Counted from the stretch's first letter, positions 50,675-60,650 are shown. The stretch is 61,439 nucleotides of DNA from JBEKYD01 sp049509915 (GCA_049509915.1 JBEKZL010000003.1:1-61439); one strand, 5' to 3'. Notes: generated from the letters alone by a model not told the origin. A program made the numbers and translations.

Positions 50675-53217
50675 ACCGCCGGCGCCGCGCTCTCGACGGT
50701 CTCGAGGAAGATATCCGCGAGCACCTGGAACACGAAACCCGCGACAACATCGAGCGCGGCATGACGCCCGCCGAAGCTCGCGCGGCGGCCCTGCGCAAGT
50801 TCGGCAACGTGGCCCTGGTCGAAGAGGAAACCCGCGCCGTGTGGCGCTATCCGTGGATCGACCAATTGCTGCAGGACCTGGGTTTCGCTTTCCGCGTCCT
50901 GCGCCGCGCTCCGGCTTTCACCGCCGTGGCGATTCTCACCCTGGCCGTCGGCATCGGCCTGAATACGGCCGTTTTCAGCGTGGTGAATTCGGTCCTGCTG
51001 CGGCCTCTCGAGTACCCGCACCCGGAACGCCTGGTCTGGCTCGGCGATTACAATCCCCATATCCACCGCGATATGGTGATGCTCTCCGATTTCGCCCAGT
51101 GGCGCACCCAGTGCCTTTCCTACAGCGCCATGGCCGCCTACAGTTACCAGCAGGTTGCCATCGCTAATGCCCGCGGTGCCTTTCCAGTAGGAGCCGCCCT
51201 GGCCGGTGGCGATTTCTGGACCCTCACCGGAGCAACCCCTGCTCTCGGCCGCCTGTTCGCGCCCGGCCAGCCGGACTCCGTTGTGCTGTCCTGGGAGCTG
51301 TTCCAGCGGCAGTTCGGCGCCGACCCGCGCGCCATCGGCAGCGCCGTCACTGTGGACGGCCGCGCCGCAACTGTAGCCGGCGTGCTCCCCAGAGGTTTCC
51401 GCTTCCAGTTCCCCCGCTGGTGGACGAAGCAGCATCCCGGACAGGTGGAGGCGTACCTGTCCATGGCCCCAAGCGACATGCGCAATCGCGGCGGCCAGGC
51501 GGCGGCATCGCTGAAACCCGGCGTCTCGATCCCGCAAGCGTTCGCCGAGCTCAACTCCATCCAGCAACATCTCCATCCCCCGCGCCCTGGGCAGCCAGCG
51601 CCCGAGAACCGGCTGCACATCGATGCGCTGCTCGATCAGTTGGCCGCCGGCTCGTACCGCGCGCTGGCCGTGCTCCTCGCCGCCGGGGGGCTATTGCTCG
51701 TGATGGCGTCGGTCAATATCGCAAGCTTGCTATTGGCGCGGGCTTCGGCACGCCGCCGCGAGCTCGCCATCCGCCTCGCTGTAGGGGCCGGCCGGATGCG
51801 CGCACTGCGGCAGTTGCTGGTGGAAAGCCTGGCGCGCGCGCTGCTGGGCGGTGCCGCGGGCCTGCTGTTGGCGCGTTGGGCCGTCGCCCTTCTGGTGCGA
51901 TTCGGACCGCAATCCATCCCCCGCCTCGACGAGGCTTCCATCGATATCCGCGTCCTGGCGTTCACGGTCTCGATTTCCGTCGCAGCCGGGATCCTGTTTG
52001 GCCTGGCGCCCGGCATCGCGCTCCGGCGCGTGGAGCTGCACGATGCCTTGAAAGAAGGCGCGCGTTCTTCGGGCGGCGTCTTCGGCCTGCGCATTCGCCG
52101 CGTCCTGGTGGCCGGCGAAATGGCCCTGGCCGTGGTGCTCATCACCGGTGCCGGCCTGCTGTTCGTGAGTTTCCTGCGCATGAACGCGCGCCCCGCTGGA
52201 TTTGCGCCCGAGAAGATCCTGCTCTTCAATCTCCGACTGCCCGTCACCCGCTACAGTGCGGCCGCCCAGCGGAGTTATTCGGACGAGTTGCTCCGCCGCC
52301 TCCAGTCCATCCCAGGAGTGGAAGCCGCCGGAATCTCCACCCAGTCGTTGTACGCCGGCGCTCCGGCCTTCCCCAACGATCCGTCGCCCACACTAACCCA
52401 CTTGCTCCACGTGAATGCGGCGTCTCCCGGTTACCTTCGCGCCGTGGGTATGCAACTGCGGAGAGGCCGCTGGCTGACCGACGCGGACAGAGGCGGCGTC
52501 ATTCTGGTAAACGAAAGCATGGCCCGCGAGGCCTTCGGTTCCGTCGATCCGGTTGGCCGCGTTCTTTCGGTCCCGCAGCCGGCCGTGGTCGTGGGCGTGG
52601 TCGCCGACCTGCGCTATACGCGCCTCGATGCCGATGCTCCGCCGGAGGTTTTTCTCCCCTTTCAGCAGGATCTCATGATGTTCGTGTCAGACGTGGCTAT
52701 CCGCGCCGCCGATCTGTCCGCGCTTCCCGTCGCGGTCCACGGCGAAATGGCCGCCATCGATCCCACCGTGCCGGCTTATGACGTGAAGACTCTCGATCAG
52801 GCTTTGGCGGATTCCATCGCGCCGCAACGCTTCAATCTGTTCCTGCTCGGAACCTTCGCCGCCTCCGCCTTCGTGCTCGCGCTGGTCGGCATTTACGGTG
52901 TAATCGCCTATTCGGTGGCCGCGCGTACGCGCGAGATCGGCGTGCGTGTGGCCTTGGGCGCCGGGCGCGGCGACGTGGTGGGCTTGGTGGTGCGGGAAGG
53001 GATAGCCGTGGCCCTTTCGGGCATTGCGGCAGGCCTGGCTGCGGCGCTGGCACTCACTCGCCTCATGGCCAGCCTGCTCTACGGCGTCCAAGCCACCGAC
53101 CCGCGCATCTTTGCGGCCGCGGCTTCGACACTGGCGATCACCGCCTGGTTGGCAAGCTGGTGGCCGGCTCGCAAAGCCGCCACCATCGACCCCATTGTCG
53201 CCCTGCGCGACGAGTAG
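50671..53217 (+). CDS. ABC transporter permease of the acidobacterial ADOP family
   Basis: This 848-residue protein has the same layout as the one at 20065. It has a cytoplasmic N-terminal segment (LEEDIREHLEHETRDNIERG), a first transmembrane helix (TAVAILTLAVGIGLNTAVFS), a MacB-like periplasmic domain and two FtsX-like modules. The modules are marked by RRRELAIRLAVGAGRMRAL and ARTREIGVRVALGAGRGDVV. The end PARKAATIDPIVALRDE is typical. No ATPase gene is linked. The PadR gene overlaps its start. Confidence 0.93.
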   Translation: MNRRRRALDGLEEDIREHLEHETRDNIERGMTPAEARAAALRKFGNVALVEEETRAVWRYPWIDQLLQDLGFAFRVLRRAPAFTAVAILTLAVGIGLNTAVFSVVNSVLLRPLEYPHPERLVWLGDYNPHIHRDMVMLSDFAQWRTQCLSYSAMAAYSYQQVAIANARGAFPVGAALAGGDFWTLTGATPALGRLFAPGQPDSVVLSWELFQRQFGADPRAIGSAVTVDGRAATVAGVLPRGFRFQFPRWWTKQHPGQVEAYLSMAPSDMRNRGGQAAASLKPGVSIPQAFAELNSIQQHLHPPRPGQPAPENRLHIDALLDQLAAGSYRALAVLLAAGGLLLVMASVNIASLLLARASARRRELAIRLAVGAGRMRALRQLLVESLARALLGGAAGLLLARWAVALLVRFGPQSIPRLDEASIDIRVLAFTVSISVAAGILFGLAPGIALRRVELHDALKEGARSSGGVFGLRIRRVLVAGEMALAVVLITGAGLLFVSFLRMNARPAGFAPEKILLFNLRLPVTRYSAAAQRSYSDELLRRLQSIPGVEAAGISTQSLYAGAPAFPNDPSPTLTHLLHVNAASPGYLRAVGMQLRRGRWLTDADRGGVILVNESMAREAFGSVDPVGRVLSVPQPAVVVGVVADLRYTRLDADAPPEVFLPFQQDLMMFVSDVAIRAADLSALPVAVHGEMAAIDPTVPAYDVKTLDQALADSIAPQRFNLFLLGTFAASAFVLALVGIYGVIAYSVAARTREIGVRVALGAGRGDVVGLVVREGIAVALSGIAAGLAAALALTRLMASLLYGVQATDPRIFAAAASTLAITAWLASWWPARKAATIDPIVALRDE

Positions 53218-53358
53218 CCGGTTCGCTCTCATTTGCGGCGATGCTTGGGTCCGGGTTGAGCGGCCCTCCATCCGGCGGGCTGTATAATAATTCCGAATGG
53301 ATGTGCCGGGCGGAGAGGGCTCTGCTGGCGCTTCATACCAATTGCGGACCGAATCCAG

Positions 53359-55365
53359 TTGACGCCACCAAGACTTTCCCGGCGAGCTACCGTCCTCGCC
53401 GATTGTTTTCTCGTTTTCCTGTTTTCGGCGGCGCTCATCCGCCCCTACTTCAAAGCCAAGTACCTGGACAAGTGGGAGTCCATCGAAAGCACCTTCATCA
53501 GCGACGCCCGCTTTCTGGTAGCCCACTGGCCGCACCCGCAATGGCAGCCGCTCTGGTACTGCGGCACGCGGTTCGATTACATTTATCCGCCCGCGCTGCG
53601 CTACGGCACAGCCATCGTCTCCAAGCTGACCGGCTTCTGGCCGGTGAAGGCCTATCACTTCTACATATCGCTATCCTATGCCCTCGGCATCGCCGGCATC
53701 TATCTGCTGGTCCGGGCAGCCAGCAAATCGAGGGCGGCAGCCTTGTTCAGCGCGGCCGCCACGGCCCTCATGTCGCCGTGCTTTCTGTTCCTGCCCAACT
53801 TCCGCAACGATGCCTGGAAGCTCCTCCCGCTGCGTCTTGGGGTTCTGGTCAAGTATGGCGAAGGCCCGCACATGACGGCCCTGGCCTGGGCCGGTGTGGC
53901 TCTGGCCTGCGCCTGGATCGCTCTCGAAACCCGCGGCCGCTGGGCTATCGCGCTGGCCGCGGCAGGTTCGGCCGCGGTCGTCTCGCACAATTTTTATGGC
54001 GCCATCGCCCTCGCCATTTTCTATCCGATTCTGGTCTGGTCGTTCTGGATCACCAGGCTGGACAAGCGCATCTTCCTTCCCGCAGCAGCGATCCCGGTGC
54101 TCGGCTATGGCCTGACTGCCTTTTGGCTGGTGCCGTCGTATTTCAGAGTCACCGGAGAGAACATGCGCTACGTCTCACGGAACGGCAACACCTGGTCGGT
54201 GTGGGCCGCGCTGGCGGTCGCGGTGGCTTTTCTGGTTTTCAGCAACCGCCTGGCGCGGGGCAACCCGGGGCGTACCTGGCCGGTGTTTGCCGCCGGTTCG
54301 GTAGTCTTTTTTTCGCTGTTGGTGCTTGGCAACGCCTGGTTCGATTTTCGCGTGTCCGGTGAACCGCTGCGTCTGGCGCCGGAATTCGATCTCGCCTGCA
54401 TTCTGGGGGCGGCCGCCCTGCTGGGCTGGCTCTGGTCGCTGGGCGGGAGGCTTCCGCGCCTGGCCGTCGCGCTGGTGCTGGCGCTGTCGTTCTATACCGC
54501 CCGCGGCTACCTGCGCCACGCCTGGCAGATCTTTCCCCGCGCGACGGATTACCAGCCCAGAGTTGAATATCGCGTCACCGAGTGGCTGGCCGCCAACCTG
54601 CCCGGCTCCCGCGTTTATGCGAGCGGCTCGGTGCGTTTCTGGTTCGACGCCTGGCGCGACCTCGCCCAACCTGGCGGCGGTTCCGAGCAGGGCTTGCTCA
54701 ACGGCCTGGTGGAAACCGCTCAGTGGGAGGTCAATCTCGGGACAAAGCCCGAACCCACGGTCCTGTGGCTGCAGGCGTTGGGCGTCGACGCCATTTATGT
54801 CCCCGACCGGCGTTCTCAGGAAATCTTCAAGGATATCCAGGCCCCCAGGAAGCTCGATGGCGTTCTGCCGGTCGTCTACGACGACCATGAGGGCGACACC
54901 ATCTACCGCGTGCCGCGGCGATTTGCCGCCCGCGCCCGGGTGGTGGACACCGCCGGCCTGAATGCCGCCCGCCCGCCGGCCTTTAACGACGATGAGGAAC
55001 ATCTGCGGGGCTACGTCGATGTACTGGAGAAAGGGCCCGACGCCGCCGTCACCGTCACGCGCCCGGCTACCGATTTGATGTTGATCGGCGCTCACATCGA
55101 GCCCCATCAGTCGCTGATCGTGCAGGAGACCTATGATCCGGCCTGGCAGGCGTGGATCGGCCGTTACCAGCTTCCGGTTCGGAGAGACACCGTGGGCATG
55201 ATGGCCATCGACCCTCCGGCGGGCGACGTGCGCCTGCGTCTGGAGTTTGTCACCCCGGTCGAGAACCGCATCGGCCGCATGGTCACTCTGATCGCCATCG
55301 CCATCTGCATGGCGCTGCTACTCCTCGATTGGCGCGCCGCGCGGCGTTCCCGAACGGCCGCCTGA
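53359..55365 (+). CDS. Large polytopic membrane protein, GT-C/YfhO-like, function unknown
   Basis: This protein of 668 residues has about twelve transmembrane segments in the first 400 residues and an extracytoplasmic C-terminal domain, with a last helix near the end (TLIAIAICMALLLLDW). The first loop KWESIESTFISDARFLVAHW, with WYCGTRFDYIYPP, resembles that of membrane proteins related to glycosyltransferase family C. The C-terminal motif YDPAWQAWIGRYQLPVRRDT parallels the YfhO ending in the protein at 31235. It starts at a TTG. The gene abuts the convergent enoyl-CoA hydratase gene. Confidence 0.8.
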   Translation: MTPPRLSRRATVLADCFLVFLFSAALIRPYFKAKYLDKWESIESTFISDARFLVAHWPHPQWQPLWYCGTRFDYIYPPALRYGTAIVSKLTGFWPVKAYHFYISLSYALGIAGIYLLVRAASKSRAAALFSAAATALMSPCFLFLPNFRNDAWKLLPLRLGVLVKYGEGPHMTALAWAGVALACAWIALETRGRWAIALAAAGSAAVVSHNFYGAIALAIFYPILVWSFWITRLDKRIFLPAAAIPVLGYGLTAFWLVPSYFRVTGENMRYVSRNGNTWSVWAALAVAVAFLVFSNRLARGNPGRTWPVFAAGSVVFFSLLVLGNAWFDFRVSGEPLRLAPEFDLACILGAAALLGWLWSLGGRLPRLAVALVLALSFYTARGYLRHAWQIFPRATDYQPRVEYRVTEWLAANLPGSRVYASGSVRFWFDAWRDLAQPGGGSEQGLLNGLVETAQWEVNLGTKPEPTVLWLQALGVDAIYVPDRRSQEIFKDIQAPRKLDGVLPVVYDDHEGDTIYRVPRRFAARARVVDTAGLNAARPPAFNDDEEHLRGYVDVLEKGPDAAVTVTRPATDLMLIGAHIEPHQSLIVQETYDPAWQAWIGRYQLPVRRDTVGMMAIDPPAGDVRLRLEFVTPVENRIGRMVTLIAIAICMALLLLDWRAARRSRTAA

Positions 55366-56142
55366 TTACTTTCCCGCCCACGCCGGCGAGCGTTTGCCCA
55401 AGAATGCAGTCATGCCTTCCTGGGCGTCGGCGGCAAGGGCGTTCATCGACATGATTTCCTTGGCGTAGGCATAGGCTTTGGGCTGGTCCAGGTCGATCTG
55501 GGTATAGAAGGCTTGCTTGCCGAGGGCGACCACCAGGGAACTGGCTTCGGCCACCCTGGCGGCCAGTTGGCGCGTTTCGGCCTGGAGCGAAGCGGCGGGC
55601 ACGGCGCGGTTGATGAGGCCCCAACCGGCCGCGGCCGCCGCGCTCACCGGCTCGCCGGTCAGCAGCATTTCCAGTGCGCGCTTGCGGCCGATGGCCCGCG
55701 TCAAGGCCACCATGGGCGTTGTGCAGAAAAGACCGATCTTAACGCCGGGCGTTGCGAACCAGGCTCCCTCGGCAGCGATGGCCAAGTCGCAGGCGGCGAC
55801 CAGTTGGCATCCGGCCGCCGTGGCAGGGCCCTGCACTTCGGCGATTACCGGCTGCGGAATGCTGTGCAGGCGGGTCATCAGTTCCGTGCAGACATCGAAG
55901 ATTTCGCGATAGTCGGACAGGCCGCGGCCAGTCATCTCGGATAGGTCGTGGCCGGAGCAGAATACTTTGCCGGCCGCGGCCAGAATCACGGTTCGGGTTT
56001 CACGATCGCGCGCGATTTCCGACAGGCATGCGATCAACTCCCGCATCAGCCCCAGGGAAAGCGCATTGCGCCGCTCCGGACGGTGGAGCGTTACCACCGT
56101 CAGCAGTCCTTCCCGCGTCACCACGATCGATTCGAAATTCAT
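55366..56142 (-). CDS. Enoyl-CoA hydratase/isomerase family protein
   Basis: This 258-residue crotonase-fold protein shows LHRPERRNALSLGLMREL, the oxyanion-hole segment KVFCSGHDLSEMTGRG and the second loop VIAEVQGPATAAGCQLVAAC. The catalytic glutamates of true hydratases are not obvious: the second loop reads GPATAAGCQLV. The pattern resembles ECHDC3-like proteins. It starts at the ATG before NFESIVVTRE, preceded by GTGGAGG. The function may be in fatty-acid or CoA-ester metabolism. Confidence 0.9.
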   Translation of the reverse strand: MNFESIVVTREGLLTVVTLHRPERRNALSLGLMRELIACLSEIARDRETRTVILAAAGKVFCSGHDLSEMTGRGLSDYREIFDVCTELMTRLHSIPQPVIAEVQGPATAAGCQLVAACDLAIAAEGAWFATPGVKIGLFCTTPMVALTRAIGRKRALEMLLTGEPVSAAAAAGWGLINRAVPAASLQAETRQLAARVAEASSLVVALGKQAFYTQIDLDQPKAYAYAKEIMSMNALAADAQEGMTAFLGKRSPAWAGK

Positions 56143-56216
56143 GCCTCCACTCTCCCCCCTTCGTAGGGTAGCGCGGGCGAGCAACGAGCGTATTTCGTGC
56201 TAATCTCTGAGGCGCG

Positions 56217-56972
56217 ATGGACACCAACGAAAAGGTCGCCCTAGTCACCGGGGCCGGCAGCGGGATTGGACGCGCGGTGGCGCTGGCTTTGCACGGGGCT
56301 GGGTACGCGGTGGTGTTGGCCGGACGCCGCCGGGAGCAGCTCGATCGAACGCTCGAGATGGCCACGCCGGGCGCGCCCCTCGTCGCCGTACCAACAGACG
56401 TGGGCCAGCCGGATTCCGTGCAGGCGCTATTCTCGACCATCCGCGAGGAATTCGGCCGGTTGGATGTTCTGTTCAACAATGCCGGCGCCACCGCGCCCTC
56501 TATTCCCATCGAAGAACTGTCTTACGAGCAATGGAACACGGTGGTAAGCGTGAACCTGACCGGTGCTTTCCTGTGTGCGCAGCAAGCCATTCGGCTGATG
56601 AAGACGCAACAGCCCCGCGGCGGCCGCATCATTAATAATGGCTCGATTTCCGCCCACGCGCCGCGGCCCAACTCGGCGCCGTACACAGCCACCAAACATG
56701 CCATCACCGGGCTCACCAAGAGCATTTCGCTCGATGGCCGCGCCTGGGACATCGCGTGCGGCCAGATCGATATCGGCAACGCCGCCACCGAGATGACCGA
56801 GCGCATGAAGGTGGGCGTAGCGCAGGCCGACGGTTCCATGCGCCCGGAGCCGCGCATGGACGTGCGCCACGTAGCCGATGCCGTGCTGTACATGGCGAAT
56901 CTGCCGCTGGAGGCGAACGTGCAATTCATGACCATAATGGCGACTCGCATGCCGTTGATTGGGAGGGGTTGA
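56217..56972 (+). CDS. Short-chain dehydrogenase/reductase (SDR)
   Basis: This classical SDR of 251 residues has the cofactor motif LVTGAGSGIGRAVALAL, NNAG at DVLFNNAGATAP, the catalytic Ser in INNGSISAHAP and YTATK at APYTATKHAITGL. The arginine in LAGRRREQL suggests NADP(H). The substrate is unknown. It is divergent from the enoyl-CoA hydratase gene and is followed by the toxin-antitoxin operon. Confidence 0.94.
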   Translation: MDTNEKVALVTGAGSGIGRAVALALHGAGYAVVLAGRRREQLDRTLEMATPGAPLVAVPTDVGQPDSVQALFSTIREEFGRLDVLFNNAGATAPSIPIEELSYEQWNTVVSVNLTGAFLCAQQAIRLMKTQQPRGGRIINNGSISAHAPRPNSAPYTATKHAITGLTKSISLDGRAWDIACGQIDIGNAATEMTERMKVGVAQADGSMRPEPRMDVRHVADAVLYMANLPLEANVQFMTIMATRMPLIGRG

Positions 56973-56985
56973 GAACAGCCAATGG

Positions 56986-57010
56986 TATAATGTGTACACG
57001 TCTGTACACA
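56986..57010 (+). promoter_or_regulatory. Extended -10 promoter and perfect palindromic operator of the Phd/PIN operon
   Basis: TGGTATAAT (-10 at 56986-56991) runs into the palindrome TGTGTACA-CGTC-TGTACACA (56991-57010), followed at once by a GGAG ribosome site. Antitoxin bound here would block both the promoter and translation start, so autoregulation is likely. Confidence 0.75.
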
Positions 57011-57023
57011 GGAGAACAGGGCC

Positions 57024-57287
57024 ATGGATCCCATCAGGGTCGGCATTCGGGATTTTCGGGAAAACCTCGCCACGTATTTATTGGAAAGCGACGCGCCGGT
57101 AGCCATCACCCGGCATGGCGATACGGTCGGATACTTTATACCGGCGCGGCGCAAGCGCTCCGAAGCGGAACGCGTAGCCCTGAAGGAAGCCGCCGCACAG
57201 CTTGATAAGTTACTGGCAGCGAAAGGGGTGACCGAAGAGGAGTTAGTCGCGGACTTTAAGCGTTGGCGCGCGGGCACGCGCCGGTGA
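57024..57287 (+). CDS. Type II antitoxin, Phd/YefM family
   Basis: This protein has 87 residues. The N-terminal DNA-binding fold reads IRVGIRDFRENLATYL and PVAITRHGDTVGYFIPARR. The C-terminal charged helix (VALKEAAAQLDKLLAAKGVT, EEELVADFKRWRAG) should wrap the toxin. GGAGAAC precedes the ATG. Its stop overlaps the toxin start in a GTGA, and a palindromic operator lies directly upstream. Confidence 0.9.
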   Translation: MDPIRVGIRDFRENLATYLLESDAPVAITRHGDTVGYFIPARRKRSEAERVALKEAAAQLDKLLAAKGVTEEELVADFKRWRAGTRR

Positions 57288-57712
57288 GCGCCGGCACAGG
57301 GCTGGTGCTGGACGCCAACATCCTGATCCGCGCCGTGCTCGGCAGCCGGGTTCGCTCTTTGTTGCAGGCTTACGAGGATTCGACGGACTTCTACGCCGCG
57401 GACGTATGCTTCGATGACGCACGTGGGTACATACCGCAGATCTTCACCAGCCGGGGCGAAGATCCGGAGGTTGGCCTGTTGGTCCTTCATCGGATCGGGG
57501 CGCTGGTGAAGCAGGTGGACGTGGCATTGTATCGGGATTTCGAGCAACTCGCGCGCGAGCGAATCGCCGCGCGCGACGTCGAGGACGGGCCTGTTGTCGC
57601 AACAGCCCTCATGCTGAATGTTCCCATCTGGACGGAAGACAGAGATTTCTTCGGCAGCGGCATTGGCACCTGGACGACGGATCGCGTGGAGCAGTACCTG
57701 CGACGTCGCTGA
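57284..57712 (+). CDS. PIN-domain toxin (VapC-like ribonuclease)
   Basis: This 142-residue protein has PIN-fold acidic residues: LVLDANILIRAVLG (first Asp), DVEDGPVVATALML (middle acids) and PIWTEDRDFFGSGI (final Asp). It probably cleaves RNA and is neutralised by the upstream Phd-type antitoxin. The start is the GTG at 57284, overlapping the antitoxin stop by 4 bp; the longer frame from 57263 would overlap more and has no ribosome site. Confidence 0.9.
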   Translation: MSAGTGLVLDANILIRAVLGSRVRSLLQAYEDSTDFYAADVCFDDARGYIPQIFTSRGEDPEVGLLVLHRIGALVKQVDVALYRDFEQLARERIAARDVEDGPVVATALMLNVPIWTEDRDFFGSGIGTWTTDRVEQYLRRR

Positions 57713-57827
57713 CGGGGCCGGCGTGATCGATCAGCGCCGCCGGCGAAATCGGTGTCCGGATGGCTTTGGGCGCCCGGCGAGCGCGGTGGCGCCGGTAGTC
57801 CGCGAGGGGATGGGAATGACGGCGGGC

Positions 57828-59507
57828 CTACCGCGCGGTCGGTGGCGCGTGGTAACCAAGGCCCGTCAGGCTGGCCCAAATGCTCTCCGCGCCCGGCGTA
57901 GTGCCCACGTGCGGATGCCCGGTCGAGTATAAGACCGCGTCCAGATCCTGCGCGGGACGGAAGATGGCGGGGTCTTCGAATTGGAAGACCGCCGCTTTAG
58001 AGGCCGAAGAATGGGAAGCGTCCAGAATGGCGTTGGTCGCGCGGCGCGCAGCCTCGTTGGCCGCTTCCATCGTGGCCAGGTTGGTATTGGTGCGCACATA
58101 GTCGGAGGCCAGGAAGAGGTTCGGGATTTCCGTCTGAGCCTGCGGGCGGTACTGAAAAGAATTTACCGTGTTGATGAGCAGCGGTTCGAGATTGGCCGCC
58201 TGGGACGGATTCGGGAAGCTGATATCGGGATCGAGGAACCAGTCGACGACCTCGAGGCCGCCGGGCGTCACCGTGAGCGGCACACTGGCGGCGATCTGCT
58301 GCCAGACTTCGGTCCGGATCTCTTCCGGCGTACACTGAGTCGCCGGCTTGCCGTAGACGATGCCGGGCGTGTTCCAGTCGGAAACGTCGACCGAGAGAAT
58401 ATCGCGGCAGTTGCCGTTTCCGCGGTCTTCCAAACCGGCGCGCCAGAATTGGCGCTGGGAAATCGAGGTCAGCGCCCACGGCGAGTCGAGATAGATCACA
58501 TGCCCGTTACAGAGCGGTTCTTCACGATCCAGGTAGAACTGGATACCGTTCATCCACTCCACCTTGAGCTGGTCCAGATTGGCGATGCTGGGGGCGGCGG
58601 ACTTCATCTGGCTGCTGACCAGCGCCGCCATGACCTCGACCGGCATGGCCGCCACGTAGTAGTCCGCGGTGATGGTTTCGGTTCCCGCGGCGGTGGCCAA
58701 CTCCACGGCGCCGATACGGCCGCCGCTCATCAGAAACTGCTCCACTTTTACATCCAGGCGGAGCTGGACGCCGAGTTTGCGCAGGTAATCGAGCCACGGG
58801 AATATCCACACGTCGTTGGTCGGACCGGTCAAGAGCCGGTCGAACGAATCACCGGGGAAGGCCAGCGGATAGAGGAGCTGCAATAGGATCGGGCCGACCG
58901 TGCGGGTGCTGCTTTCCTCGGCGCGCATGGCGACCAGCGAACGGGTGAGTCCCTCCGCAAGGTACTTCTGGTAGGCGGCCGAACGTTGGGCCGCGCCGAT
59001 GAACTCCCAGAAGGCAATCTTCTCGTACTCCTCTTCGCGCCGCTTTTGGCAACTGGTAGCGATCACCAGCATCCGCTCCACAAAATAGGCGGTTTCCTGG
59101 GCAGGAACACCGAGGTTGGTGAAGAGCTCGCCGAGGAAAACCCGAAAATCGGCCACGGTTTCAGGCACGCGGGCGACCCAATAGGTATCCAGTTTCCCGG
59201 CGCGAGCGAGCAAAATGCGGGTCGCGGCAGTCAGGTTGTCGAAGACATTCCCCGATGCGCCATAGGGGATGCGCCGCATCGTGTCGATCACGTGTCGGTA
59301 GAATCCGGGAAAGAAACGGAAGCCGTGTTCGCCAGGCAGATCGAGGCGGCCGCCGGTGCCGGAACCGGCTTTGAGCAGGCTGCGGGCCTTCCCTCCGAAG
59401 AGGGAATTGCGCTCATAGACGCGGACCTCGAAACCACGTTCCGCCAGTTCGTGTGCCGCCGATAACCCGGCCACGCCACCGCCCAGTACGGCAACCGACT
59501 CGCCCAT
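57828..59507 (-). CDS. FAD-dependent amine-oxidase-fold protein, phytoene desaturase/HpnE-like
   Basis: This 559-residue flavoprotein has the dinucleotide-binding N-terminus SVAVLGGGVAGLSAAHELAE, then VRVYERNSLFGGKARS. The FAD contact is GEHGFRFFPGFYRHV and the C-terminal motif is IPNLFLASDYVRTNTNLATM, then EAANEAARRA. This is the pattern of carotenoid and squalene-type desaturases or dehydroxylases. It is longer than plain phytoene desaturases, and the substrate is not clear. No other terpenoid gene lies nearby. Confidence 0.9.
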   Translation of the reverse strand: MGESVAVLGGGVAGLSAAHELAERGFEVRVYERNSLFGGKARSLLKAGSGTGGRLDLPGEHGFRFFPGFYRHVIDTMRRIPYGASGNVFDNLTAATRILLARAGKLDTYWVARVPETVADFRVFLGELFTNLGVPAQETAYFVERMLVIATSCQKRREEEYEKIAFWEFIGAAQRSAAYQKYLAEGLTRSLVAMRAEESSTRTVGPILLQLLYPLAFPGDSFDRLLTGPTNDVWIFPWLDYLRKLGVQLRLDVKVEQFLMSGGRIGAVELATAAGTETITADYYVAAMPVEVMAALVSSQMKSAAPSIANLDQLKVEWMNGIQFYLDREEPLCNGHVIYLDSPWALTSISQRQFWRAGLEDRGNGNCRDILSVDVSDWNTPGIVYGKPATQCTPEEIRTEVWQQIAASVPLTVTPGGLEVVDWFLDPDISFPNPSQAANLEPLLINTVNSFQYRPQAQTEIPNLFLASDYVRTNTNLATMEAANEAARRATNAILDASHSSASKAAVFQFEDPAIFRPAQDLDAVLYSTGHPHVGTTPGAESIWASLTGLGYHAPPTAR

Positions 59508-59559
59508 GTTTCGTCACCCTCAGGGTACCGAGCCACTCCATTCAAAATGAAGGCTTCGA

Positions 59560-60216
59560 GTATATCACAGCCAGTCCGGGCGGCTGCCACTGTCACTGTT
59601 TTGTCACTGTGAAGCACCAGGCGGTTCATGGTCACGATTGCGAAGGCTGCGTCGTTCGGCTTGAGAACGATCCTCGCCGCGCGGAACTGCTCGAATGGCT
59701 TGCCGTCTCTTGAGACTTTGACGAAAAACTCGTTCAGCCAGACCATCACATTCTTCTCGGTGGTAGTTTCGGCCGGCCGCTCCAGCCCGTTCAGCGTGTC
59801 GCTCATCGCCTGTCCGCCCGCGACAACCGAATGGACGAAGACACGCCGGGAGCGGGTAGCCAGGAAACACAGGATTTCGTTTTCGAGGATGTAGTTCCAG
59901 AGGGGAACGAACCTTGTGGCTCCAGTATCGACGATACAAATACCGTCCAAGTTGCAGATCTTCTCAACTAACTCATCGAATCGCCGATCGTAGATGGCGC
60001 CACGGCGTAAGACGTTGATGTGTTCGGCAGCCAGCGCCTCGTACTGGGCGAAAGTGGCGTTGACCGGGTCGGTGTCAAAGCTATGGAGAGTGGCTCTGCG
60101 GGCCTGAAAGTACTGGGCGAGGAAGGCGGCATCAGGCTCTTGACGACGCCACCTTTTCCCTGGAGGACGAAATGAACCTGATTGGTTTTCGGTTTTCCAT
60201 TTTCTGTCATGGCCAT
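59560..60216 (-). pseudogene. traL: Frameshifted TraL-like conjugation ATPase
   Basis: The gene opens with MAMTENGKPKTNQVHFVLQG, then KGGVVKSL, a Walker A with Val in place of the usual Gly. After a frameshift near 60135 the protein continues in another frame as AFLAQYFQARRATLHSFDTD, PVNATFAQYEALAAEHINVL, then NLDGICIVDTGATRFVPLWN, VHSVVAGGQAMSDTLNGL and KNVMVWLNEFF. This is the ParA-like ATPase found next to traK in IncP-type transfer regions. The last third (after about FAIVTMNRL) is scrambled. AGGAGAA precedes the ATG. It cannot make an intact product. Confidence 0.75.
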
Positions 60217-60233
60217 GGGATTCTCCTACTCGG

Positions 60234-60650
60234 TTAGCTGTTTTCGAATTGAGAAGGGACCATATTCAAATCCGGTCGACTGTTTCTTCTTCCGCTGCTC
60301 GCGGAGGTTCTGGAAAGGATCGCTTGGCGCGGGAGTGACGAAGCCGGCGCGGCGGGTGGCTGAGCTGCCGCGCTGGGCTGAGGCGCAGGTTCCGGCGGAT
60401 GATTCCGCCGCCGGTTCCGAATGCGGGAAACGTAGACGCGAAACTGAGGGTAGGGGATATCGAAACCATCGGCGCGAGCGGCATCCCAAACTTCGCGCAG
60501 CTTTTTTCCGGTGCCGAGCGCAGCCTCGATCTCGGGCCAGATCCATGCCACCCGGCCAGTGCTGGTAGACGGCTCAACGCTCAGGAGCCAAGCGGCATCG
60601 ATGAGGCAGAGCAGAGGATCACGGCGAGTCTCGATCGCATGGCTCGACAA
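60234..60650 (-). pseudogene. TraK-like conjugation protein remnant
   Basis: The frame directly upstream of the traL remnant encodes IWPEIEAALGTGKKLREVWD, then AARADGFDIPYPQFRVYVSR, followed by a Pro/Ala-rich tail. The first part has the look of TraK-type oriT-binding proteins (AAL-G...VW, then YxxFxxYVxR). The order traK-traL on one strand matches IncP-like transfer modules. The N-terminus (ETRRDPLLCLIDAAWLLSVE) is unlike TraK and may belong to foreign sequence, so I treat it as probably broken. Confidence 0.5.
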
